Positions 55,321 through 64,000 of a stretch of DNA of 64,000 bases are shown in pieces. Every line of letters starts with the position of its first letter. The first letter of the stretch is position 1. Source of the DNA: Clytia hemisphaerica (lineage: Eukaryota > Cnidaria > Hydrozoa > Leptothecata > Clytiidae); assembly GCA_902728285.1 (NCBI GenBank), contig CACVBU010000899.1, positions 61,989-125,988 on the forward strand, read 5' to 3'. The translations under genes and the position numbers were made by a program. The notes beneath the pieces were generated by a model. That model worked only from the letters and a program-made list of their open reading frames with translations. It was not told the origin of the DNA and made no database searches.

Positions 55321-55524
55321 CGTATTGATCATTCATTCTAGGTGCCTTAATTTTGGGTTTTCAGAAATGCAATTTACAGTCTCCGGCAACTAGGGTCCCC
55401 CGTTTATTAAAATTTTAAGATAAAATTCTCCAAACCCCCTCCCCTGTTTATTTGGAACCTAAGAGTAGGTTGTTTTTCCTAGAAAGGGGCGGGTATGTCG
55501 AGCCAAAGTTCGAAAATTGCCCTT

Positions 55525-55766
55525 AAGGGCTACTTAGACTACACAATATATTGACGAACAATACTTGACAATACGGTTTCTGGACCGTAGTGTACGAAGT
55601 AAACAACAGGAATTTTCTTTCTGTAAACAACACCCCCTATATTGTTGAAATATTGCAAATGGAGGTGACAATATATTGCGGACACCACTTCAATATATTG
55701 CCGGCACTCAGCAATATATCGTCAATATATTGCCTGACAATATATTGTGTAGTGTATGTAGCCCTT
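55525..55766. mobile_element. Motif-array MITE, CAATATATTG family
   Basis: Termini AAGGGCTACTTAGACTACAC and GTGTAGTGTATGTAGCCCTT. The palindromic word CAATATATTG ends each terminus and recurs seven or more times inside. It is inserted in a C-rich AGGGTC-like relic. Confidence 0.75.
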
Positions 55767-55960
55767 TAGATAGACAAATTTCGAAAATTCTGTTAATTAT
55801 TTAACGTTTTGCCACCCCCCCTCCCACGCTCTTGTGGCGAGCGGGACGCCGCGGATTATTTGGAGTCCTGGAGCAGTCAAGAGCGGGGGCCGTTCCATTA
55901 TCATCATCCAGCCACTTTTGCAATGCTTTGTCAGCAAAAAAAATGCAATATGAAATGGTA

Positions 55961-56628
55961 CCGTGAAAAAGGGTAACTTGCATCAGTGGAGGCTAACATG
56001 CATATACCCCAATTAACAGACCAACTAGAGCAGTATTACTTCTCTTCAAAGTGTTGACATGGAAACATTATGACAAAATTACTTGACAATAGAAAAACGT
56101 ACCTTTGATCAGAATCACTTTTCTTTTCCCACGACAACATGTCACAAGCTTCGAAGAGCGTGATTGTAAATGTCTTTTGCCTGCTCTCCTCTGCACACTC
56201 TCCCCCGTTTTCGCCACTTGTTTAAAAAAAATGTCAAAATGGGGTGGTTTCCATAAGGTTGCGTACTTACTTTTTTTTGCCGCCCCTGTCTCTCAAGGGT
56301 GGCTGAAGGGTGGTGAATATTTTACCGAGTGGATGGGGAAACCAGGCTCACATCTATCAGCCAATCATATTTTGGACTAATGACGTAATCGCGACTTATT
56401 CTTTTGAAAATTCTAAATAACAAAGATGTCAGATTATGAAGCGTGTAAAAGTGAGGTCATTTGGGAAACGCAATTCATGGTAATTATAATTATCTTTCCT
56501 CAATTAATTACATGTTTTCTTAAATTTGATTTTCATATTACAAGGTGAGAAAACCATGACCAGACAAGTCTGTGAATTGGGGTATATGCATGTTAGCCTC
56601 CACTGATGCAAGTTACCCTTTTTCACGG
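55961..56628. mobile_element. 668-bp TA-flanked element with CCGTGAAAAAGGG termini
   Basis: TA at 55959-55960 and 56629-56630 flank ~55-base inverted repeats that are almost perfect: CCGTGAAAAAGGGTAACTTG at the left and CAAGTTACCCTTTTTCACGG at the right, with CATGCATATACCCCAATT paired farther in. No transposase is visible. A 91-codon frame inside has no domain. Confidence 0.85.
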
Positions 56629-57144
56629 TAGACGAAAGCTGTGAGTATATGTATATACTTTCGTACTTTTTTATGTAAACTTGTAAATCAAACTTTATGT
56701 TTATTCAGTTTTTTGCGTGTAGTCATTTGTTTTCTTGTGATTCTTATGATTTGATTAAAAGGGAGCTCCTCCAAGACCCTTCAAAGGCCTTTTCGGTGGC
56801 AAAAAGTATCCTTTCGCTACACCGGACAGTTAGCCACACTAGCGTCCCGCCAAAATGCGTATCAAAGATTAATGCTGCGAAAGCGCTATATCGTTTACTT
56901 GACTCTCAAGCAAAAAAATGCACCGCAAAACTTCTAAAGGGATTCATGAAAAAATAACCCGGCGCTTTTTAATGAAATTAACATTTTCAAAAACTTTGAG
57001 AAATTGCCTAAAATTTGAGCCATAGATGAAAAAATTTGAGCCAAGCCAACCTTGAAAACTAATTTGAAGATCAACTTCCCAAGAAAAAGATCTACGGGGG
57101 AGGCGGAACCCACCTAGATCCGCGCACTGCCGGATAGGCTATCT

Positions 57145-57902
57145 CGGGTTGGTGTAATTTAAGATGCACGATCTAACGATTTACGATGCACGATTCGCGA
57201 TCCGTGCATAAAATATGTTAATTCATGCGTAATTATGCAAATCATGATAAAATATTTAGGCAATTTACAAACTTTCATTCGCTGAAACTCAGTTATTTTT
57301 TAGAACATCATTTATGTAAGATTATACAAATTATACTTAAATCAGTCATAGATTAAAAGAAAATGAAAGTCACGTGGTGCATTCACCTTCTGTACTCTCT
57401 TTTTCATAACTTGAATCAATATAGGGGAGTTGTTTACCGAAAGAAAAAATTCTTTCACATAATAGAGCACCAGTTTTTTGCTTCGTACATTACGGTCCGA
57501 AAAACCAATATATTCTTTTATTTCCTTTAAGAAAGAAATTCCTATATTCGATTATGAGAGAGCAAAAATATTTCTTGTACATTGTTTATACTTCCACTCT
57601 CTGTCAATTGTAAGATTATGTTCACAAGGTAGCTTCCATTCATTATCAAAAGTTAGTTTTTTTCATAATAAAACGGTCGTAATTATTCGTAGTTCTATTT
57701 CTTACTCATTTCTTTTTTTTTTGTTGCATAAATTTACCATGGTAAACAAAAGCACAAAAAAAGATTATGCCATTGTTTTAGAATTATGTTATATAATTTA
57801 AGTTTTATGATAATTATTAGGAATAATCAGCATACTTTATGCATGGATCGCGCATCGTGAATCGTAAATCGTTAGATCGTGCATCTTAAATTACACCAAC
57901 CC
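57145..57902. mobile_element. 758-bp MITE nested in element A, 8-bp TSD
   Basis: GGCTATCT lies at 57137-57144 and 57903-57910. Arms of ~66 bases (CGGGTTGGTGTAATTTAAGA at the left, TCTTAAATTACACCAACCC at the right) include GATCTAACGATTTACGATGC, with about three mismatches. The matching position in copy 1 (GGCTATAA on the opposite strand near 21450) is empty. The interior is AT-rich and non-coding. Confidence 0.85.
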
Positions 57903-58613
57903 GGCTATCTACCTCAAACAATGACCCATTTACATGTGCGTAATTGTTTTTTTACTTTAGCGTAATAAACAAGGCCTTAAAAATCGAAGCGCTGTCTCGG
58001 GAATTGAATGACAAATTTTGGTTGGTTGACTTTGGCTGCTGCACGTTTTATTTTGTTTCCAACTTTCAAGTTTTAATCAATATTGTCTTGCGAATTTGAT
58101 TCAGGTAACTCTCATCCTTGTTGTTGAAATGTATCCTGTACCGTAGAGTCGTTTAATCTCGACATACGTCTTGCAATCTCGACATAGCTGTAGGCTGGTC
58201 TTCGAAATAAAAAATCAAACATAAACAAATACATACCAAAGTTATCAATCAATCACTAAAATGTACTCTCTCTATCACGTCACAGATTGTTAATATAATA
58301 TGAGAAATGTGAGTGTTATTACTTATACTTTATTTGAAAAGAAAACTTTAACGATGTAGTAATCGCTAAAACTAATTAGATGCTTCAACAAGATGTCTAA
58401 ATCACAACAACACAAATTTGCAGCGAGGAATTTTTTAGTAGACATTTTTACCGTGAACCGAAAATAAAAAAAGCACCCGGTTTCCTTTGAATTAATGGAC
58501 CGCCATACTGGCCATCAGGCGTGCGCCGTTAGCGCCTAGAGCGTGTTTTAATTAAGGAAGGGAAACCAGGCTAAGCGCGCGAATTATTTTTATCACGTGA
58601 CTTGAAGCGTAAT

Positions 58614-59552
58614 TGATGGAACATGAAGCACCTACCATCGACATGTGCATGTGGCAAGTCGTTCTCTGTTGAGCATGCACTTTCCTGCCCTAAAGGAGGG
58701 TTCATCTACCAACAACGGCACAACACTTTGAGGGATACAATTGCTCAAATGTTGAATCAAGTGACACATGATGTCGCTATCGAACCAATGTTGGAGCCGA
58801 TCACTGACGAACGCTTAAACAAAGGTGCGATCACGACTGACAACGCGAGAGCTGACATCAGTGCTGGAGGCTTTTGGGTTCGTGGACAACGAGCATTTTT
58901 TGATGTAAAGGTATTCAACGCCTATGCTCTGAGACACAGCCCAAAGTCTCAAAGCGCTTTGCGTCAAACGAAGGGAAAAAAAGAGAAACTACAACGAACG
59001 ATTCTCAAAGTTGATCTGGATCATTCACTCCGTTGATATTTTCATGAATGTGGAATGGGTGTAGAGCTGAGCACTCTTGGAGCGTAGCTAATCTACTAGC
59101 TGATAAGACAGATCTCACGCGTCTCAAACCAAAAATTGGATCAGAAAAAAATTTCGTTTGCTTTAACGAAGCGTCGTAACATGTATCGCGGCACACGAAC
59201 ACTAAAACCAAACCTTAGGTTTGATGAGATTGACTTATTAAATAATATTTGAAGTTAGCTTTTCATAGATTTTAGTACTTATTTTTCCGTATTGACCATT
59301 GCTTTTGTTTTGCTTTTGAGTTTGGCATGACCCGCTAGGTTGTGCTATTTCGACAGTTTTTCGATTCAGTTTTCAGTTTTGTTTGTGTCGTGATTTCAAT
59401 TTTTTTTTCTTTATTTAACTTTGAATTTCCTAGCTCTACGTATTTTAATATTTAATATTTAACGTTTTAATTTAATATTTAATTACTATATTCTTGATAC
59501 TAAGATCGCACGATGCTACAGGCTGTCCATTTAAAAAAAAAAAAAAAAAAAA
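58614..59552 (+). mobile_element. 5'-truncated LINE copy with poly-A tail, 14-bp TSD
   Basis: ACTTGAAGCGTAAT at 58600-58613 and 59553-59566 flanks the copy, which ends in about 21 A. It contains the 3' end of a retrotransposon ORF and a T-rich 3' UTR. It is inserted in the TA-flanked element, making it the youngest layer there. Confidence 0.9.
58623..59254 (+). pseudogene. Retrotransposon C-terminal zinc knuckle and endonuclease-like domain, frameshifted
   Basis: Codons from 58623 read CACGKSFSVEHALSCPKGGF, a CCHC knuckle, then RHNTLRD, ADISAGGFWVRGQRAFFDVK, resembling the CCHC-RHN-(PD)-DxK order of restriction-like endonuclease domains in R2-type non-LTR retrotransposons. The frame stops at 59036. 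The end of the same protein is visible in another frame at about 59141-59254 (ISFALTKRRNMYRGTR then a stop). The copy is truncated at its 5' end, internally shifted and probably shortened between the two parts. Confidence 0.75.
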
Positions 59553-59871
59553 ACTTGAAGCGTAATAAAGTTGTAAAATTTTAATGATGGACACGAGAAA
59601 GTTACGAGGAAGTTTGCATGCGTTTCGTGTGTTGTGTAAAACTGCTTATAATTTGGCTATTTTTTTAATTGAAAGGATTGCAATGTTTACTGAACTTCTA
59701 GTTTGATGGATGAACTTGTTCGATAAGAATGATACCAAGAATTTCATTCAAGGTTTGTTTTGATTATTTTACAGATCCGGTGTCGAGATTGCAAGACGTA
59801 TGTCGAGATTAAACGACTCTACGGTAGATGACTGATGTTCTGAAAGCTAGATTTCCTAGTGTGACTAACTG

Positions 59872-60128
59872 CCGGACGCAATAAGTCCGGTGTGAATTTT
59901 GGACGCTGGACATTAATGAAACAAAAAATTAAGAAACACCGGACGCACCGGACTGGTCATGTCCGCTGTTTTGATTGTCCGGTGGAAAAAAATGTCCTTC
60001 TCCGACACCGGACATCCGACTTCCTTAAGTCCGGTGTAGAGATTGTCCGGTGGTAAAAAAAATTCTCATTCTACACTGGACTTTCGCGTGTATGGTGTTT
60101 GTTAAGTCCGGTGCGTCGGCAGGGTCCT
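59872..60128. repeat. Motif-array repeat, GTCCGGTG family
   Basis: AAGTCCGGTGT, ACACCGGAC, GTCCGGTGGAAAAAA and similar words occur about a dozen times on both strands. Element A copy 2 is inserted at an ACACCGGA word, so the original left end lies before 56822 and is not clear. Confidence 0.65.
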
Positions 60129-60140
60129 GTTTTTATTCGT

Positions 60141-60710
60141 TACCCCCCCCCCCCTAATGGACGATATGGAATTTCCGTAGCAAATTGCTTTCAAGAAAGT
60201 CCGGGATTTCTGTAACAAATTTACAAAATGCCTATGAAAACCGTGGAATTCCGTTACTGTAAGGCGGCAATCACAAATATCTTCGTTTCGCGTCGCCCGA
60301 CCGACTCTCGAAAATTGAGTAGAATTGAGTCAGTGAGTCGGTAAATTTGTCGGACTTTTTCTGTCGATGACGTTTCCTTCGTTCAAAAATTTTATTATAT
60401 AATGCCGATATTTTGCGAGCGATTTCTAGCGCATTCGCAGCATTTTGACTTTGTTTATCATTACATGCGCCATTTTTTGTCGTTATGTAAACCCGAAAAT
60501 TTTTACGAACGACCGACCGACCGGACAGACCGACCGACCGACCGACGACCGACCGACCCGACCACGTGACCGCAAAGAACGGATTTGTGATTGCCGCCTA
60601 ACCTAAAAAAATCATGGAATTGCCAATACTTTAATGCAAAATTAAGTAAAATTCATGGAATTCCGATACTTTTCTCTTTAGGACGATGGAATTTAATGTT
60701 ATGTTTACTG
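60141..60710. repeat. Motif-array repeat, ATGGAATTCCG family, split by a MITE
   Basis: A C run is followed by ATGGAATTTCCGTAGCAAAT, CGTGGAATTCCGTTAC, CATGGAATTGCCAATAC, CATGGAATTCCGATAC and GATGGAATTTAATG. The 338-bp MITE at 60262-60599 separates the second word from the third. Confidence 0.6.
60262..60599. mobile_element. 338-bp MITE with GGCGGCAATCACAAAT termini and CGAC microsatellite
   Basis: AGGCGGCAATCACAAAT and ATTTGTGATTGCCGCCT are perfect 17-base inverted termini. Inside are TTTCGCGTCGCC near the left end and a (CGAC)n tract at 60509-60560 near the right. Partial copies lie at 15986-16260 and 19330-19545. Confidence 0.85.
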
Positions 60711-61577
60711 TAAGCCGCCCGCGGTTCAAAAACCTGCCGCATCAAGTTGTCATTATTTGCCATTTTCTCGAAAAGTTGTCATTATTTTTCCTCCCACTTG
60801 AGCAGAGAACAAAATTTTCGAAGTTGATATCAAAACAAACTGCCCGTGGCTTTTTTAGATTGTTAACAACCCACGGCCTCTTAGTAGTCTTTACCTGTGA
60901 ATTTAATTTTGTCATATTGTGGAGATAACATTAATTCTCTAGCGGGANCACTTATCCTCTGGAGGCCTATGACCCCTCATTTTCTTTCTTTTTCAAAGCT
61001 CTACAAGATAGGACAGGTTTTGAAAAAAAAAATTAAAATTTGAAAAATCTTCTGGAGTTGCTACCCCTTTCTTAACGTCATTTACATAAATATACCAAAA
61101 ATCGATGAAAGTAATTTTTCTTCTCTATTACAGATATTGATATTCCAGCCACATTGATTTTTGTGCTTCGTTTCGCACGGTTTTAAAACCAGTGGTTTTG
61201 ACTTATGACTTTCACATTTGTTTGTCCCCAGACAAACGGCCCGTTGTTTTGTCATATTTATGTAGATGGTCCGTCAGCGCCACCCTTGTATATCAAAATA
61301 CGGCCCATCTATTTTTTATTGCAGTATCTCTGTTTTTATGATTAGGGAGATAATAACATATTCCTACAAACGTAACAGAAGGGTATTGGATATCATCTCT
61401 GTTATATTTTATGCGTTTGAATTAAGATGGCCGGTGTAGCGAAGGATGGAATACAAAATGTTACAGGTTTGAAAATCGATATTCTGTTGAAATTTCTTAG
61501 CGTCATAGGCTCTGACCCCCCACCCCCTCGCGTCACAATGACGTTAGTTGCAGGAAACATCGATATGTGAGTGACCC
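60711..61577. other. Gene-free stretch
   Basis: No exon or repeat boundary seen; contains the single ambiguous base at 60948. Confidence 0.4.
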
Positions 61578-61625
61578 CTAAAATGAGACAAAATGACTAT
61601 AAATTGCGAACGTGCAGCATCCAAA
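61578..61625. repeat. Fragment of element A
   Basis: ATGAGACAAAATGACTATAA and TTGCGAACGTGCAGCATCCA match element A copy 1 near 20551-20600 in the same orientation. Confidence 0.7.
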
Positions 61626-61646
61626 ATATCAACCATAGGTAGGAGG

Positions 61647-62241
61647 GTGCACACTAGCCTGGGAATCCAAGCTCATAATCTTAGAAAAGACAAAAAATAC
61701 CTCACCTCACAAAGTTCTAAAATTATAGAGCTTGGTGCAGGTAGATTAGTCTGATACAGAATGTTATAATAAACAGTCTGTGTGTGAACCCTTGTTGACA
61801 AACTTTCTGAACTTTGGAAACCGAGGCAAACACACATAATCAACTCCCCATAAAAACTCTTTCACAAGCTCTAAAGACTTTCAAAACTACTAAAAACCAC
61901 ATCAAAACATCAGCCACATGTATTTAGACATCCAGCCAACAGCCATTTTGTTTCAAAATGAATCTATGTTTTCATTTTCATTTGTTTTCCTTTTTACTGC
62001 AGAGTCAGCTTTTACCATAAATAATGAGCGCGCATCGAAATTATCAAAATGCGCGCAAAAGTACTGCTAAGTGATACCCCGAAAGCTGGCCAATCATGCT
62101 GAACCTGCATTGCAGGGAAAAATGTCCCTGCAGGTGAGTTACCTGCGCCAAGTGTTAAACAAGCAGCCAAAATATCATAAACTAGACTGTGAACAAAGTT
62201 TAACGCTTGGATTCTGTTGGATTCCCAGGCTAGGTGCGCAC
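61647..62241. mobile_element. ~595-bp element with inverted ends
   Basis: GTGCACACTAGCCTGGGAAT and ATTCCCAGGCTAGGTGCGCAC at the ends pair with few mismatches. The interior is non-coding. No target duplication could be identified. Confidence 0.6.
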
Positions 62242-62429
62242 TTGTCTGGATTTTTTGCGTAATTAAGGTCTAACAAAATCAAAACGCTCTCGGAACACGT
62301 GCGTTTACGTAGGGTAGAATTGCGAAAATGCGAAAATTGATTTTGGCAATATTTATTATAGCTTTCTAGAAATCCAAACATAAATTGCATAGCTTTTACC
62401 AAAAAATAGCACTTTGGGATCAGAAACAT

Positions 62430-64000
62430 TCAAAAACCAGCTTTTTCCAATCTTTTCGAGTTACAGGAATTAATTCCTTGTTTGTTTTGATCTGAAATTT
62501 TCAGTAGGGGTGGCCAACATGGTTCCCTTGCTCATATCAGGGGACCCAAGCCGGGAGTAAGAGAATTAAAGTTTCTAAGTAAAATCTTAATTATCACCCA
62601 AAAAAGTGCCTATTTTTGTCCATATCTTTTAAATAGATAGTCCCAGCCTTATCCCTCCTTCAGTAAAGCTTCCTATACCTTTTGTCCTTCAGAAAAACCA
62701 AAAATATTGGCCTTAAATGTTTGCTTTCAGTTCATAGTGTCCTTCAAAATAAACCTTGAGCACCAAAAATGCTTTTTTAAATGCTTTTTTAAACACTTTT
62801 TTTTCACCGAAAAACAAATAAATTTTATAGACTTACCTTCCCCAAACATTGAAGAAACATCTACTAATTAAAGTAAATGAGATAAGATAAAATAAAACCT
62901 TAAAATCAACCAGAATTTACAACTCTTTGTCCAAAGCAAAAGACGTGCTTTTCTCGCCGCCAGCTTGTTTTAGAATGAGAATTATTTTTGGTTCCAGTTC
63001 ACAGGGTCTTTTTTTCATCCAATCAGATCGTGCGATTTCACTTTTGCTTTCTCTAGTCCAATAAGACTGCAGGATTTGAGTCATGGGACATCTCTATTGA
63101 AAAACCGCGCGGAATAAAATAGAAATACAGGGGGTCACACTACTGGCTACAGGAACTGAAAGCAAACAATTAAGGCCATTATGTTTGGTTTTTCTGAAGG
63201 ACAAAAGGTATAGGAAGCTTCAGGGGGGCACACAGTCACTACAAGACATGATGTGTAGTAAGTGCTTTTTCAACACTTTTTTCAGGACCACCACCCTTTG
63301 CAGTTACTTCACCTTGGTAGTAACTGTTTTCAGAAAAGATTTCCAGGTACCACCCCTGTTTTTGAGTGATATCATCAAAAACATGCTCGAAATTACTCTA
63401 AATTGCAATTATTTTTCAACCTAAAGGCATTTTTGTGCTAGATTTTCTTTTAATTTACTTGGTTAACAGCTGAGAACATTTTAATGATAATTAGGGAAAG
63501 CATAATTTCAAAGTTGTGTCTGAGAAAAATTTCAAATTTTTTTTTCGTCCATTTATAACAAAAAAAAAGTTCTTTTTAAAAAGAATTAAAATATAAGCAC
63601 TTACTACACAAAAGTACTAGTTTTAGTGTTTGGTACCACCCCCAAACAGCAGTTACTACACTGTGTAGTAACTGTTTTCATAACTTCTGAATACAGTACC
63701 ACCACGGTAGTAAGTGTCATACTGTCTTGTAGTAACTGCGTGCCTCCCCCCTGGAAGCTTTACTGAAGGAGGGATAAGGCTGGGACTATCTATTTAAAAG
63801 AAATGGACAAAAAAAGGCACTTTTTTGGGTGATAATTAAGATTTTACTTTGAAACTTAAATTCTGTTACCTCCATCCCGGGCCGCCTTGATATGAGCAAG
63901 GGAACCATGTTGGCCACCCCTACTGAAAATTTCAGATTAAAACAAACAAGGAATTAATTCCTGTGACTCGATGAAAATTGGAAAAAAGCTGGTTTTTGAC
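62430..64000. mobile_element. Long inverted repeat element cut by the window edge
   Basis: The left arm (about 62430-62750) is the reverse complement of 63150-63220 plus 63753-64000. Matching words include GGGTGGCCAACATGGTTCCC with GGGAACCATGTTGGCCACCC, and CCTTATCCCTCCTTCAGTAA with its complement. The right arm is interrupted by the element at 63221-63753. The central ~400 bp is AT-rich and non-coding. The outer right terminus may lie beyond base 64000. Confidence 0.85.
63221..63753. mobile_element. Motif-array MITE, AGTAACTG family, 7-8 bp TSD
   Basis: Termini CAGGGGGGCACACAGTCACT and AGTAACTGCGTGCCTCCCCC plus CTG. The duplicated GGAAGCTT (7 or 8 bp) abuts both ends, and the uninterrupted GGAAGCTTTACTG is present in the opposite arm of the host inverted repeat (near 62665). 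The interior repeats GTAGTAACTG, GTAGTAAGTG and GGTACCACC words on both strands. Confidence 0.85.

Larger units (their letters stand above)
58141..59824. mobile_element. 1684-bp TA-flanked element with perfect 44-bp TIRs
   Basis: TA at 58139-58140 and 59825-59826. The first and last 44 bases are exact reverse complements, beginning CCGTAGAGTCGTTTAATCTC and carrying the word AATCTCGACA twice. Element A copy 1 has the undisrupted site (CCTGTAGATGAC on the opposite strand near 20455), proving insertion and TA duplication. The interior carries a LINE fragment and no transposase. The CCGTA ends and TTTAATCTCGACA recall the MITE at 21117-21339. Confidence 0.9.
56827..59871. mobile_element. Element A copy 2, interrupted by two later insertions
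   Basis: Termini CAGTTAGCCACACTAG and CTAGTGTGACTAACTG, flanked by CCGGA (56822-56826 and 59872-59876). Without its insertions it is about 600 bp and matches the two ends of copy 1 (20404-21711) in reverse orientation; the longer middle of copy 1 is absent. It is inserted within GTCCGGTG-motif sequence. Confidence 0.85.

Noticed and set aside
59869-60122. Apparent inverted termini CTGCCGGACGC and GCGTCGGCAG bounding the GTCCGGTG array
   Set aside because: The CTG on the left belongs to the end of element A, which inserted there with a CCGGA duplication. The true left end of the array lies before 56822.
60948-60948. Ambiguous base N
   Set aside because: A sequencing or consensus ambiguity in non-coding DNA; no biological meaning inferred.

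Overview
This is an AT-rich nuclear window from an animal (one ambiguous base at 60948). Genes are split by GT-AG introns, coding density is low, and most of the remaining DNA is short repeats. A COX18-type mitochondrial insertase, a PARP-type ADP-ribosyltransferase, a secreted VWA-FAS1 protein and a hammerhead-bearing retroposon together fit an early-branching marine invertebrate such as a cnidarian or sponge. That placement is inference; no gene here fixes the species. All exon joins below were built by hand from splice sites, reading phase and family resemblance, without transcript data.

Layout. 1-330: minus-strand relic of a retroelement gag-like gene. 0.37-2.35 kb: motif-array repeats, one split by a 154-bp MITE. 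2.6-5.9 kb: exons of a plus-strand PARP gene with a SUMO-interaction motif; an intron carries a 169-bp retroposon with a hammerhead ribozyme and a 14-bp target duplication. 6.5-7.85 kb: TTAA-flanked, piggyBac-like element. 7.85-8.4 kb: tandem tRNA-derived units. 8.75-10.8 and 11.38-13.1 kb: two satellite arrays in opposite orientation sharing a core. 14.7-24 kb: gene-free, full of MITEs, SINEs and diverged repeats. 24.25-24.8 kb: minus-strand LINE reverse-transcriptase relic. 26.45-27.24 kb: intact single-exon gene resembling UPF0739 (C1orf74).

28.1-38.9 kb: COX18-like gene, seven exons, plus strand. Its 4.7-kb fourth intron contains a complete two-exon gene on the opposite strand (31748-34804) for a charged coiled-coil protein I cannot name. 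40.6-54.6 kb: a 16-exon gene for a 942-residue secreted protein with two VWA domains, a furin-like site and two FAS1 domains; its introns hold many MITEs and SINEs. 55-64 kb: transposable elements only, including a stack of insertions at 56.8-59.9 kb and a long inverted repeat running off the right edge.

The most unusual theme is a group of short elements, many with terminal inverted repeats (often homopolymeric G or C). Each family's interior is built from many degenerate copies of its own short motif. At least ten motif families occur here. Several copies have 7-8 bp target duplications, suggesting hAT-type transposition, and some lie within 20 bp of a 5' splice site.
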